Source: Thermosipho africanus Ob7 (GTDB lineage: Bacteria > Thermotogota > Thermotogae > Thermotogales > Fervidobacteriaceae). Taken from it: a stretch of DNA of 64,000 nt. The stretch spans positions 62,001-126,000 of the forward strand of contig NZ_NKRG01000006.1 of NCBI RefSeq assembly GCF_003351105.1, written 5' to 3'. The notes under the pieces were generated by a model. That model was not told the origin of the DNA and did no database searches. It worked only from the letters and a program-made list of their open reading frames with translations. The position numbers were made by a program, and so were the translations under genes. Positions 7,781 through 15,597 of the stretch are shown in pieces (position 1 is the first letter of the stretch; the number at the start of each line of letters is the position of its first letter).

Positions 7781-7961
7781 ATACTTCATCCTTTTTATGG
7801 ATTTTATAAAATTCCTCTATTCCTTTGTATTTATTACTTAAAAAATTTCTTCCTTTGTTAATTCCAAATTCTTCTTCCCTTAAATTCAATAAATATTCTT
7901 TAAAGATTGAATTTTCAATTTTTTCTATTATTTCTTCTAAAATTTTTAATTTTTTAGACAT
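7761..7961 (-). CDS. Small conserved-looking protein between phosphoesterase and ATPase
   Basis: A 66-residue acidic/basic helical protein beginning MSKKLKILEEIIEKIE and containing LREEEFGINKGRNFLSNKY. I do not recognise the family. The start at 7961 has GAAGGAAGTG upstream. The gene lies 34 bases after the phosphoesterase and overlaps the ATPase start at 7780, so the three were probably co-transcribed and co-translated. With the ATPase broken, its partner may be orphaned. Confidence 0.6.
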   Translation of the reverse strand: MSKKLKILEEIIEKIENSIFKEYLLNLREEEFGINKGRNFLSNKYKGIEEFYKIHKKDEVYENKNS

Positions 7962-7995
7962 ATTTTTCACTTCCTTCTCATAAAAAATTTTATAA

Positions 7996-8934
7996 CTATT
8001 CTTTTTTATCAAGTAATATTGATTTGCTGTTATCCCATTCATACAACGATAAAATTTTCTTTTCATCATCAAACACACAGAAAGTTGGAGTTTTTCCAAC
8101 CCAGCTTCCAGAATTTGCATAAACAATATTTTCAGTAACTTTTTCAATCTTTGGTTTGTGTGTATGCCCTAATACAACAAATGCTTTTTCATATCCTTTT
8201 TCAATTAACTTTTCTCCCAAAGTTATTGATCCTTTTTCATCATATTCTTTATAGTTACCTTTATAATCCTTACTTGCAGGTGTGACATAAGATTGAAGAT
8301 TACCAGCTACCTTATAAAATGGAGATGAAAATTTATTTTTTAAACTTCTCCACACATCTTTTACACCATCCATTAGATTTTCTAGTTGTTCATCTATATC
8401 TTTTGCTCCCATCTTTTCAATAATTCCAATTGTTTTTGCGATGAAGTATCCTATTACACCTTTAGAGCCACCTGCAAGTGTGGAAACATCTCTGTTATAT
8501 ATATCAAATCTATGACCATGTTCAACCCATAGATTCCCCTCACGATAATAGGGAAATATCAATTTTCTTTTTTCATCAATATCGTATTTATCTGTTAATT
8601 GGATGGGGCCAAAAGGAAATGGAGCAGCTTTGTAGACTAACTTTGCAAAAGGAAGAGAATCATGATTCCCGGGGATATAAATTATCTTTTTTCCAGTTTC
8701 TTTTAATTTTAGTAAAACTTTCCATAAATCAACATACATTTGTAGAATTTTTTCAACCTTACATTGCCATAGTTCAAACAAATCGCCTGCTATAATTATT
8801 TTTCCTATTTCCTCATCTTTTTCAATATATTCAAGAAAGGCTATAAATTTTTCAAAATTACCGGAGGTATAAAAATCATCGGCATCAGACATGTCACCGA
8901 TGTGTAAATCACTCACAATAACCGATTTACTCAT
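7996..8934 (-). CDS. Calcineurin-like metallophosphoesterase
   Basis: A 312-residue protein with the full set of metallophosphoesterase motifs in order: VSDLHIGD, AGDLFELW, PGNHDSLP, VEHGHRFD and LGHTHKP. These would bind two metals. The layout resembles the UDP-2,3-diacylglucosamine hydrolase/YbbF-like branch, but the length and the central insert (IAKTIGIIEKMGAKDIDEQ) differ and the neighbours are an ATPase remnant rather than lipid A genes. I infer a role tied to the ATPase, perhaps nucleotide or nucleic acid hydrolysis in a defence-type module. No signal peptide. The ribosome site is GGGGGTAGGG. Confidence 0.75.
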   Translation of the reverse strand: MSKSVIVSDLHIGDMSDADDFYTSGNFEKFIAFLEYIEKDEEIGKIIIAGDLFELWQCKVEKILQMYVDLWKVLLKLKETGKKIIYIPGNHDSLPFAKLVYKAAPFPFGPIQLTDKYDIDEKRKLIFPYYREGNLWVEHGHRFDIYNRDVSTLAGGSKGVIGYFIAKTIGIIEKMGAKDIDEQLENLMDGVKDVWRSLKNKFSSPFYKVAGNLQSYVTPASKDYKGNYKEYDEKGSITLGEKLIEKGYEKAFVVLGHTHKPKIEKVTENIVYANSGSWVGKTPTFCVFDDEKKILSLYEWDNSKSILLDKKE

Positions 8935-8972
8935 CCCTACCCCCCTAAAAATAAAGAAATAAATCTAACAAA

Positions 8973-9000
8973 ATACTACCATACTTTTTGTAAAAGTCAA
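8973..9000 (-). promoter_or_regulatory. Promoter of the phosphoesterase operon
   Basis: On the minus strand, TTGACT at 9000-8995 and TGG-TAGTAT with -10 at 8978-8973, spacer 16. The ATG at 8934 follows after about 33 bases of leader. Confidence 0.55.
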
Positions 9001-9116
9001 GTTGTAATAACTAAAATTTCATATATTGTTAAAAAATAGTTTGTATATTATCAAATAAACAGAGTAACTACTATTTGCTTTACTTTATCATATTCTCTGG
9101 AATAATTAAGAGCAGA

Positions 9117-9296
9117 ACATTAATACAAAATAATTCATTTTTAACCCCAGCTTTTGAAAAGAGAATACATTTTTCTTTCTCCCTTCCACAATCCACATAG
9201 CTGCTTCTAATCAACAACTTTTTATAATCCTCCATATCAATTTTTTGTCAGTCCAATTGCAATTACCAAAGCAACATTTTCGGTTGTATGCAACAA
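9117..9296 (-). pseudogene. Duplicated remnant of a DUF234-type ATPase tail
   Basis: This stretch closely repeats 11044-11222. On the minus strand both read VAY, (F)G, then MEDYKKLLIRSSYVD, ILFSKAG. This is the last 60 or so residues of the nuclease-like tail of DUF234 ATPases. No N-terminal part is present here. It lies in the 550-base stretch between 8935 and 9551, which otherwise shows only the promoter of each flanking gene. Confidence 0.6.
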
Positions 9297-9451
9297 ATAG
9301 ACAGAAAAATTGATGAGGTACGAAACGGAGGTAGTCGTTAATAGTTTTTGGTATAATGAAATCGGGAAGACTTCCTCCTAAAATTTTGAATTTATTGCCT
9401 TTTATTTTATTATTTTCCTAAATCACTTCATAAAATATCGGGCTATTCATA

Positions 9452-9495
9452 AAGTATATTTCTAAAAATCTCGTACTAAATTAGAAGTATACTTC
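9452..9495. promoter_or_regulatory. Palindromic operator candidate, GAAGTATACTTC
   Basis: A perfect 12-base palindrome GAAGTATACTTC at 9484-9495 and a near copy AAAGTATATTTC at about 9452-9463, about 32 bases upstream. The perfect copy covers the -35 position of the promoter at 9507-9515. Spacing resembles that at the 3837 ATPase locus, but the sequence is unrelated. Confidence 0.5.
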
Positions 9496-9506
9496 CTAAA
9501 TTTTCG

Positions 9507-9515
9507 TGTTATAAT
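9507..9515 (+). promoter_or_regulatory. Extended -10 promoter for the 9552 ATPase
   Basis: TGT-TATAAT with TATAAT at 9510-9515. AGAGGGTG before the ATG at 9552 is the ribosome site. Confidence 0.5.
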
Positions 9516-9551
9516 TTAAATGAATATATTTTCAAAAAAGAGGGTGAAAAT

Positions 9552-10748
9552 ATGAATCTAATAAAAAGAGAGCTTCTTAAAGAGATAAAAGAACATTTAA
9601 ACAAACCTGAAATTACAGTTATTACCGGTCCGCGACAAAGTGGAAAAACTACATTAATGAAAGTTATTGAAAATGAACTTATTTCATCTGGAGAAAAAAC
9701 TTTGTTCTTGAATCTTGATATAGAAGAAGAAATGAAGTATTTTAAATCACAAGCAGATTTATTAAAAAAAATTGAATTAGAAATTGGAGATTCTAAAGGT
9801 TATGTATTTATCGATGAAATACAGAGAAAAGAAAATGCTGGATTATTTTTAAAGGGAATATATGATATGAATTTACCATATAAGTTCATAGTTTCAGGTT
9901 CAGGAAGTATTAATCTTAAAGAAAAAATTCAGGAATCACTTGCTGGAAGAAAAAGAATTTTTGAACTTCCAACTATAACTTTTGAAGAATTTGTAAATTA
10001 CAAGACAGGTTACAAATACGAGAATAAACTAGAAAAATTTTTTAGTTTAGAAGAAACTAAAACTCTATCTTTTTTAGAAGAATACATGAATTTTGGAGGT
10101 TATCCTCGAGTTATACTTGAAACAAGTTTAAAAGAAAAAAATGAGATAATCAAAGAAATTTATCAAAGTTACATAGAAAAAGATATAGTTAGTCTTTTAA
10201 AAGTTGCCAAAATTAGTGAGTTTAATTTATTAGTTAGAATACTATCACATTTAACTGGTAAAACTCTTAATTTTTCGAATCTTTCATCAGAAACAGGAAT
10301 ATCTACAAAAACTTTAAAAGATTATATCTGGTATCTTCAAAAAACTTATGTAATTGATTCGATCCAACCATTTTTCACAAATAAAGCAAAGGAATTAACA
10401 AAATCACCAGTTTGTTATTTTAAAGATTTGGGTTTAAAAAATTATGCATCTGGTGAATTTGGAAATGTAAATGACTTCAGTTTTTTATTTCAGAATTTTG
10501 TTTATATAAATCTGTATTATTTATCAAAAAAATACGATTTTTCTATTCATTATTGGAGGACAAAAGACAAAGCTGAAGTTGATTTTATTTTAAGAAAAGG
10601 TATAGATTATATTCCTATAGAAGTTAAATATACAAATCTAAAAAAATTTAAAATTACAAGAGCTTTAAGAAGTTTCATTAAAAAGTATCAACCAAAAGAA
10701 GCCATAGTTGTAAATTTGCTATCTAAACATGAAAAAAAAATTGGATAA
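9552..10748 (+). CDS. AAA_14/DUF4143 ATPase
   Basis: A 398-residue protein. Walker A is GPRQSGKT at residues 26-33, Walker B is GYVFIDEIQRKENAG, sensor 1 is IVSGSGS, followed by LAGRKRIFELP. The region FEEFVNY to GGYPRV and a winged-helix-like SSETGISTKTLKDYI precede the DUF4143 nuclease-like tail (HYWRTKDKAEVDFIL, IPIEVKYTNLKKF). The frame ends early in a run of nine A (10732-10740). With eight A it would run 27 codons past the poly-A run, to a stop near 10818, and end in a family-like IIPFYEIKKVV. The present end may therefore be a frameshift or a sequencing error. The cellular role is unknown. Confidence 0.82.
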   Translation: MNLIKRELLKEIKEHLNKPEITVITGPRQSGKTTLMKVIENELISSGEKTLFLNLDIEEEMKYFKSQADLLKKIELEIGDSKGYVFIDEIQRKENAGLFLKGIYDMNLPYKFIVSGSGSINLKEKIQESLAGRKRIFELPTITFEEFVNYKTGYKYENKLEKFFSLEETKTLSFLEEYMNFGGYPRVILETSLKEKNEIIKEIYQSYIEKDIVSLLKVAKISEFNLLVRILSHLTGKTLNFSNLSSETGISTKTLKDYIWYLQKTYVIDSIQPFFTNKAKELTKSPVCYFKDLGLKNYASGEFGNVNDFSFLFQNFVYINLYYLSKKYDFSIHYWRTKDKAEVDFILRKGIDYIPIEVKYTNLKKFKITRALRSFIKKYQPKEAIVVNLLSKHEKKIG

Positions 10749-10985
10749 AACAAAGGTCAAAATAATACCTTTTTATGAAATAAAAAAAGTTGTATCTGAT
10801 AATTTTAAAAGTATTTGAAAAACTAAATCTCGATCCTTAAAGAAAATATTGGATTCTATTTCAAATGTTATAAGTCATATAACTCATGCTATTCGTGCTT
10901 AATAATGATTTACAAAAACAAATTCAAATAAATATTACTCTGATGGTGAAATGACGTAGAAATTGTATCAAAAAATATGAGAATT
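10749..10985. other. Intergenic, with alternative C-terminal extension of the ATPase
   Basis: The first 70 bases would encode KTKVKIIPFYEIKKVVSDN if the A9 run were A8. After that I see no gene or repeat before the broken ATPase tail at 10986. Confidence 0.4.
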
Positions 10986-12051
10986 TTATGGTACGTTTGA
11001 TTTAATTTTTTCTACAATATCTTCAGGGGTTAATAAAATTAAGTCTTTTATACCTAGCAATTCACTTTCAAACCCAGCTTTTGAAAAGAGAATATATTTT
11101 TTCTTTCTCTCTCCAAAATCCACATAGCTGCTTCTAATTAACAATTTTTTATAATCCTCCATACCAACTTTTTGTTAGTCTATTTGCATTCACCAAAAAC
11201 AACATTTTCTGAGTCATATGCAACTATGTCTATATTAAATGATTCATTTTTCTTTCCAGGAACTTTTCCCCACGTATTTCCAATTTTCTCTGGAATAAAT
11301 CCTAAAACTTCTGGTGTTTCTTTCAAAAATCTTTGACAAATTGTTTCAAATTTTAATCCAAAATATTGAGGAAGATTTTTCCATATTAATTCTAGCTTTT
11401 TTTCCGGAGAAAATTCTATGGTTGAAATGTACTTTCGTATAAAATTAAAATAGAAATCAAAATAAAAATCATTTATTTTGTATTTTTTCATTCTCTTTTT
11501 TTGAGGGAAAAGTGGTTCGATAGATTTTACAATTTAATATTCTTCTTCTAATTCTTTTAAATAAAGTGGAAGTGAGGTTTTTTCAATCTTTGATAGTTCT
11601 GAAATTTCGGAAATATTTACTAAATAATCTTTTCTTCCAAAAAGTGGCATTATGTAATCGTAGAATAGTTTTTTCATAAGTCCAACGTATGAACCTAGTA
11701 CAATGAGTTTTGTGTTATAGTTTCAGTATTTAATTTTGTCCCATGCTTTTTGAAGAGAAAAAAGTATGGAAGGGGAAACTTTGTTGAAATTTTGAAATTC
11801 ATCGAAAATGACAAACTCAAATTTTAAAAACAGCTCTTGAAAACGAAAGACTAGTTTTTTCAAGCAAGTTATTTGGCTTTAAAACATCTACAAAATAATA
11901 GAAAACATTTTCTTCTTTTTCAAAAGCTTTTCTTACGAGTGTAGTTTTTCCAATCCTTCTTCTTCCATAAACGACTATAAAAATATTTTTTTGCCTTTGA
12001 GATTTAATTTCATCAAAAAATTTCAATTCTTTTTTTATTATAAAATTCCAT
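10986..12051 (-). pseudogene. Broken archaeal-type AAA ATPase with DUF234 tail
   Basis: From an ATG at 12051 with GGGAGGCGAT upstream, the frame shifts near 12015 into IVVYGRRRIGKTTLVRKAF (Walker A). Then follow FVIFDEFQNF (Walker B), LQKAWDKI, and YDYIMPLFGRK, then a large internal gap. The tail resumes as KINDFYFDFYFNFIRKYI and IDIVAYDSENVVFGECK. A TAG stands where the family has Trp, and a further shift leads to MEDYKKLLIRSSYVDFGER and the true end near 10986. With at least three frameshifts, one in-frame stop and a deletion, it is inactive. It is a relative of 948-2351. Confidence 0.75.
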
Positions 12052-12088
12052 TAAAATCGCCTCCCGACGCAAATATTATATTTCATAT

Positions 12089-12114
12089 AACATTATGTTG
12101 GTCAACATTATGTT
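12089..12114. promoter_or_regulatory. Tandem AACATTATGTT palindromes upstream of the broken ATPase
   Basis: AACATTATGTT occurs at 12089-12099 and again at 12104-12114, 15 bases apart centre to centre. On the minus strand TTGACC (12105-12100) and TATAAT (12080-12075) form a promoter with spacer 19, so the repeats overlap the -35 and spacer. Confidence 0.5.
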
Positions 12115-12203
12115 ATCCAACATATTACAGACATAATAATTTTAAAGAAGATATAAAATCAAAGAATGCTTGAAATTAATCAATCAAAGTTGATATTAAA
12201 AAA

Positions 12204-12220
12204 TCCCCCTTTCGGGGGAT
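12204..12220 (-). terminator. Terminator of the sulfoquinovose operon
   Basis: On the minus strand TCCCCC-GAAA-GGGGGA followed by TTTTTTAA, right after the last gene's stop at 12227. Confidence 0.85.
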
Positions 12221-12226
12221 AATGTA

Positions 12227-13636
12227 TCAATCAGCTTTATACAAAGATTCATATTTGTAACCAGTTACTTTTTCGATAATTTCCTTTGTATTTTCGTCTA
12301 CTTCTGTTTTGCCGTTTCTAAAGTCGTTTAATTTATTCATTAGCAGTTTGTGAATCTCAGGTGTGATTTTGTATTTCAATGAAACAATAATTCCAAGGAT
12401 AAGTAAAATTACTGGGAATAGGAAAAATGAAAGTCTAAGCCACAAAAGAGTTGTTTCAGATTGTGTTGTGTTTGGAACGTATCCAATGAGATCTAAGAAA
12501 ACCCCCAACAAAAACAAAGTTACAGCTTGCACAATCTTCCTTATTAATGTCATCATTCCAGAGTATAACCCCGCTCGTTTTTTGGTAGTTATAAGTTCAT
12601 CAATATCCACTATTGTAGGTATCATAGCCCATGGGATCATAACTCCAGCAGAAAGCCCCATTCCAACTATTGCACTATTGATTATTAGTACAACATTTGA
12701 GGTGCTTTTTGGTAGCAAAAAGAGCAAAGTCATACCCAATACCCAAATCGATAAACCAATTTGATAAGCCCTTGCCTTTCCAAATTTATTGGAAATTTTT
12801 ACGTAGAGAGGAAGAGATATAATCTGGAAAATTAATATACTTCCCATACAAATTGAAAATAGATTTTCTTTTCCAAGGTAATAAGTAAGATAGTAAATAA
12901 AGAGTGCCATTAAAATATCCATTGCGGTATATGCAAATATATACATTAACATATGAAGTCTAAACATTTTGTTTTTAAATATTGTAAACAAGTTACCTGA
13001 GGATTCTTTTTTAGATGAAACCTTAACTTTTTCGAATGTTCCTAAGAAGACAAAGATCCATGGAATTGCGTATAAAATTCCGAATGTTATACCCATCTTT
13101 AGAAAACCTTCAGATTTTGTCTTTGCACTATCTATTATCAATTTTGGTAAAACACCTGAAATAAGAGCTGAAATCTGTGAAAACATTATACGCGAACCAG
13201 TTAATTTAGTTCTTATTTTAAAATCTTCCGTCATTTCAGCATTTAGAGCTGTATATGGAACCATAACCAGTGTATAAACGGTTGAAAAGAGGATATATGC
13301 AAATGAATAATATAGGAATAAACTTAATTGTGAACTTCCTGAAAATGGATACCAAAGTAAAAAAAAGCTTAAGAAGATGGGGAAGATCCCAACAAGAAAG
13401 TATACTCTTCTTCTTCCAAATTTAGACTTGGTATTATCTGAAATATACCCCATTAATGGATCTGAAATTGCATCCCAAATCTTACCTATAACTAAAACAA
13501 GACCTGCATAAGATGGTTTTAGACCTACAACATCAGTTAAAAATAACAAAAACAGAGTGCCTATTACTATAAAAGATCCTCCACCGAAAATATCTCCCAT
13601 ACCGTATAGAATAATGTTTTTTGTCTTAACTTTCAT
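12227..13636 (-). CDS. GPH-family sugar:cation symporter
   Basis: A 469-residue protein with about 12 membrane helices. It begins with the GPH (MelB/YicJ/YihO) signature: LYGMGDIFGG, then KIWDAISDPLMGYISDNT and GRRRVY. The E. coli sulfoquinovose genes yihO and yihP encode transporters of this family, so it fits uptake of sulfoquinovose or its glycosides, or release of a sulfonate product. It is the last gene of the operon; its ATG overlaps the stop of the glycosidase gene by four bases. The ribosome site is GGGGGGAG. Confidence 0.82.
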   Translation of the reverse strand: MKVKTKNIILYGMGDIFGGGSFIVIGTLFLLFLTDVVGLKPSYAGLVLVIGKIWDAISDPLMGYISDNTKSKFGRRRVYFLVGIFPIFLSFFLLWYPFSGSSQLSLFLYYSFAYILFSTVYTLVMVPYTALNAEMTEDFKIRTKLTGSRIMFSQISALISGVLPKLIIDSAKTKSEGFLKMGITFGILYAIPWIFVFLGTFEKVKVSSKKESSGNLFTIFKNKMFRLHMLMYIFAYTAMDILMALFIYYLTYYLGKENLFSICMGSILIFQIISLPLYVKISNKFGKARAYQIGLSIWVLGMTLLFLLPKSTSNVVLIINSAIVGMGLSAGVMIPWAMIPTIVDIDELITTKKRAGLYSGMMTLIRKIVQAVTLFLLGVFLDLIGYVPNTTQSETTLLWLRLSFFLFPVILLILGIIVSLKYKITPEIHKLLMNKLNDFRNGKTEVDENTKEIIEKVTGYKYESLYKAD

Positions 13637-15582
13637 ATACTCCCCCCTCCGATATTTTCAAAGAGCTTTGAAAATTTAGAACCTTTTCTATAAAACACAG
13701 GAGGATAACCTAATTTAGACTCAATTTCATATTCTCCCCCGCTGTATGTTTTGCCGCTCCAAAGATGGACCCATTCATCTTCGGGAAGTTTTACTTTCCT
13801 AGTTTTTTTGCCTTTTTTCAAAACAGGTGCAACTAGTAGATCTCTTCCAAAAAGGTACTCATCAAACACATAAAAATTTTTGTACTCAAAAAATACGGGA
13901 TAAATTAATGGCGTGCCCGTCATTTGATATTCTTCTAAATAAAACTTGATATAACTTTTGAGCTTGCTGTGAATCTCAACCATTCTTGAAAGGTGCTTCA
14001 ATATTTCATCAGATGAATCAAATTGAATGTTTGAATCAGGTCTGTTTGTTTCGTGGGTTCTCATAACCGGAGAAAATGCTGAAAGTTCAACCCACCTCAT
14101 GAATAACTCAGGGGTTCTTTTTACGTTGAATAATGATGTATAACCTCCTATATCACAGTGTGTTACGCCTACACCGGAAATTGCAGAAGAAAGGAAAGCA
14201 GTTACTACAGAGGGAATTCCATCATCTTTTGACCAGTTTACTAGTTGATCACCCGCCCACATAAGAGGAATATATTTTTGAAAACCAGTAAAGCCAGATC
14301 TAACAAAGAATAATATTTCGCCTATTTTTCCAGATTCTTTTAATGCTTCATAGTTTAATTTGGACCAAAGAACTGGCCAGAAGTTGTGTATTTTTTTGGG
14401 ATCACCCTGGTATAGGACGCTATCATATGGTAAATACTCTCCAAAGTCTGCCATCCAACCATCAAGACCAAATTCAATTAAATTCTTTATAATCACTTGC
14501 TTGTACCATTCATATGCTTGGGGATTTGTAAGATCAACAATTCCACCGTAAAATTCCCCAAAGTCAATTAAATAAGGCTCCCTCTTCGAGTTTTTTACTA
14601 AGAAGTTGTTTGTTAATGCTTCTTTGTAAAGAGTTCCTTCACTTACCAAATAAGGATTGATGTATCCCAAAAATCTTATTCCATTTTCTTTTAAATATTT
14701 TATCTTTTCATCAAGGTTTGGATACATTTCTTTATTCCATTTCCAGTCCCAAAATAATCTTTTTCCAAAGGATGTTACTTTCTTTCCAACCCAATCTTGA
14801 CACCATACACCACTGACCTTAATACCGTATTTTTTTGCAATTTCTAACTTCTTAAATAAAGTATCAGTTCCACCTTGAATTCCAAGTATTATACCGTCTA
14901 ATGCCCAATCAGGTAAAATTGGCTGTCTACCAACATAACTTGTAAATTTTTCAGTGATATCTTTATAACTTTCTCCATAGAAAAACTTAATCTTTGGAAA
15001 ATCCCAAAATTCAATTTCGATATAATCATTATTAGTAAAATCAAAGTTCATATACGAACTGCCTTCAACAAGAAGGGAATAACCTTTGCTGCTTAGATAA
15101 TAAGGTTGTGGAAAGTTTGTTGTATAGTAATTTCCTCCTGCTTTTCCTGAGATATCAGCAAGCCATGTTACATAGTATTTTTTATTTCTTCCAACACCCG
15201 GTTCTGAGACCCAGATAGGGAATTTTTTCCCTTTTAGATTAACATAAGAAAATTGCTCGCCAAGTCCAAATATCTTTTCATCTTTCGTTGAATTTATCTT
15301 TATCCACAACCTGTTTAAATCTTTCTTTAGAGGTATAAACTCTAGAGTATCAAAATTTTTTACAACCTTTAATAGATCTTCAGAATCATTTCCAAATACG
15401 TACTCATTATTTTGTATTTTTAATTTATTTAAAGGGATTTTTTTTACTTTCTTTTCTTTAATTGAAAAATTACCACGGTACATATTTACATATTCATTTG
15501 CTCTTCCAACGAAAAAGCAAGGATTATTTATAGAATGCTCTATTAATTTTAGATTTTCTATGCTAAATTCAAAATTAGGCAT
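13633..15582 (-). CDS. yihQ: GH31 sulfoquinovosidase (YihQ-type)
   Basis: A cytoplasmic enzyme of 649 residues that would release sulfoquinovose from its alpha-glycosides such as sulfoquinovosyl glycerol. The sequence matches remembered E. coli YihQ well: ILGIQGGTDT, GVWCQDWVGK, TSFGKRLFWDWKWN, GEFYGGIVDLTNP, GWMADFGEYLP and WAGDQ. The nucleophile would be Asp of ADFGEY (about 379) and the acid Asp of GDQ (about 445). The Gln, Arg and Trp that YihQ uses to bind the sulfonate (Q288, R301, W304) occur here at about 262, 275 and 278 with identical spacing. The N-terminal beta-sandwich is present and there is no signal peptide. I chose the ATG at 15582 over GTG 15591 because AGGGGTG is then correctly spaced. 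Ordinary alpha-xylosidases lack this set of residues. Confidence 0.88.
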   Translation of the reverse strand: MPNFEFSIENLKLIEHSINNPCFFVGRANEYVNMYRGNFSIKEKKVKKIPLNKLKIQNNEYVFGNDSEDLLKVVKNFDTLEFIPLKKDLNRLWIKINSTKDEKIFGLGEQFSYVNLKGKKFPIWVSEPGVGRNKKYYVTWLADISGKAGGNYYTTNFPQPYYLSSKGYSLLVEGSSYMNFDFTNNDYIEIEFWDFPKIKFFYGESYKDITEKFTSYVGRQPILPDWALDGIILGIQGGTDTLFKKLEIAKKYGIKVSGVWCQDWVGKKVTSFGKRLFWDWKWNKEMYPNLDEKIKYLKENGIRFLGYINPYLVSEGTLYKEALTNNFLVKNSKREPYLIDFGEFYGGIVDLTNPQAYEWYKQVIIKNLIEFGLDGWMADFGEYLPYDSVLYQGDPKKIHNFWPVLWSKLNYEALKESGKIGEILFFVRSGFTGFQKYIPLMWAGDQLVNWSKDDGIPSVVTAFLSSAISGVGVTHCDIGGYTSLFNVKRTPELFMRWVELSAFSPVMRTHETNRPDSNIQFDSSDEILKHLSRMVEIHSKLKSYIKFYLEEYQMTGTPLIYPVFFEYKNFYVFDEYLFGRDLLVAPVLKKGKKTRKVKLPEDEWVHLWSGKTYSGGEYEIESKLGYPPVFYRKGSKFSKLFENIGGGSI

Positions 15583-15597
15583 TTTGGTCACCCCTAT

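Noticed and set aside
12363-12764. 133-codon plus-strand frame within the symporter gene
   Set aside because: It is the complement of a clear membrane transporter gene and has no own start signal.
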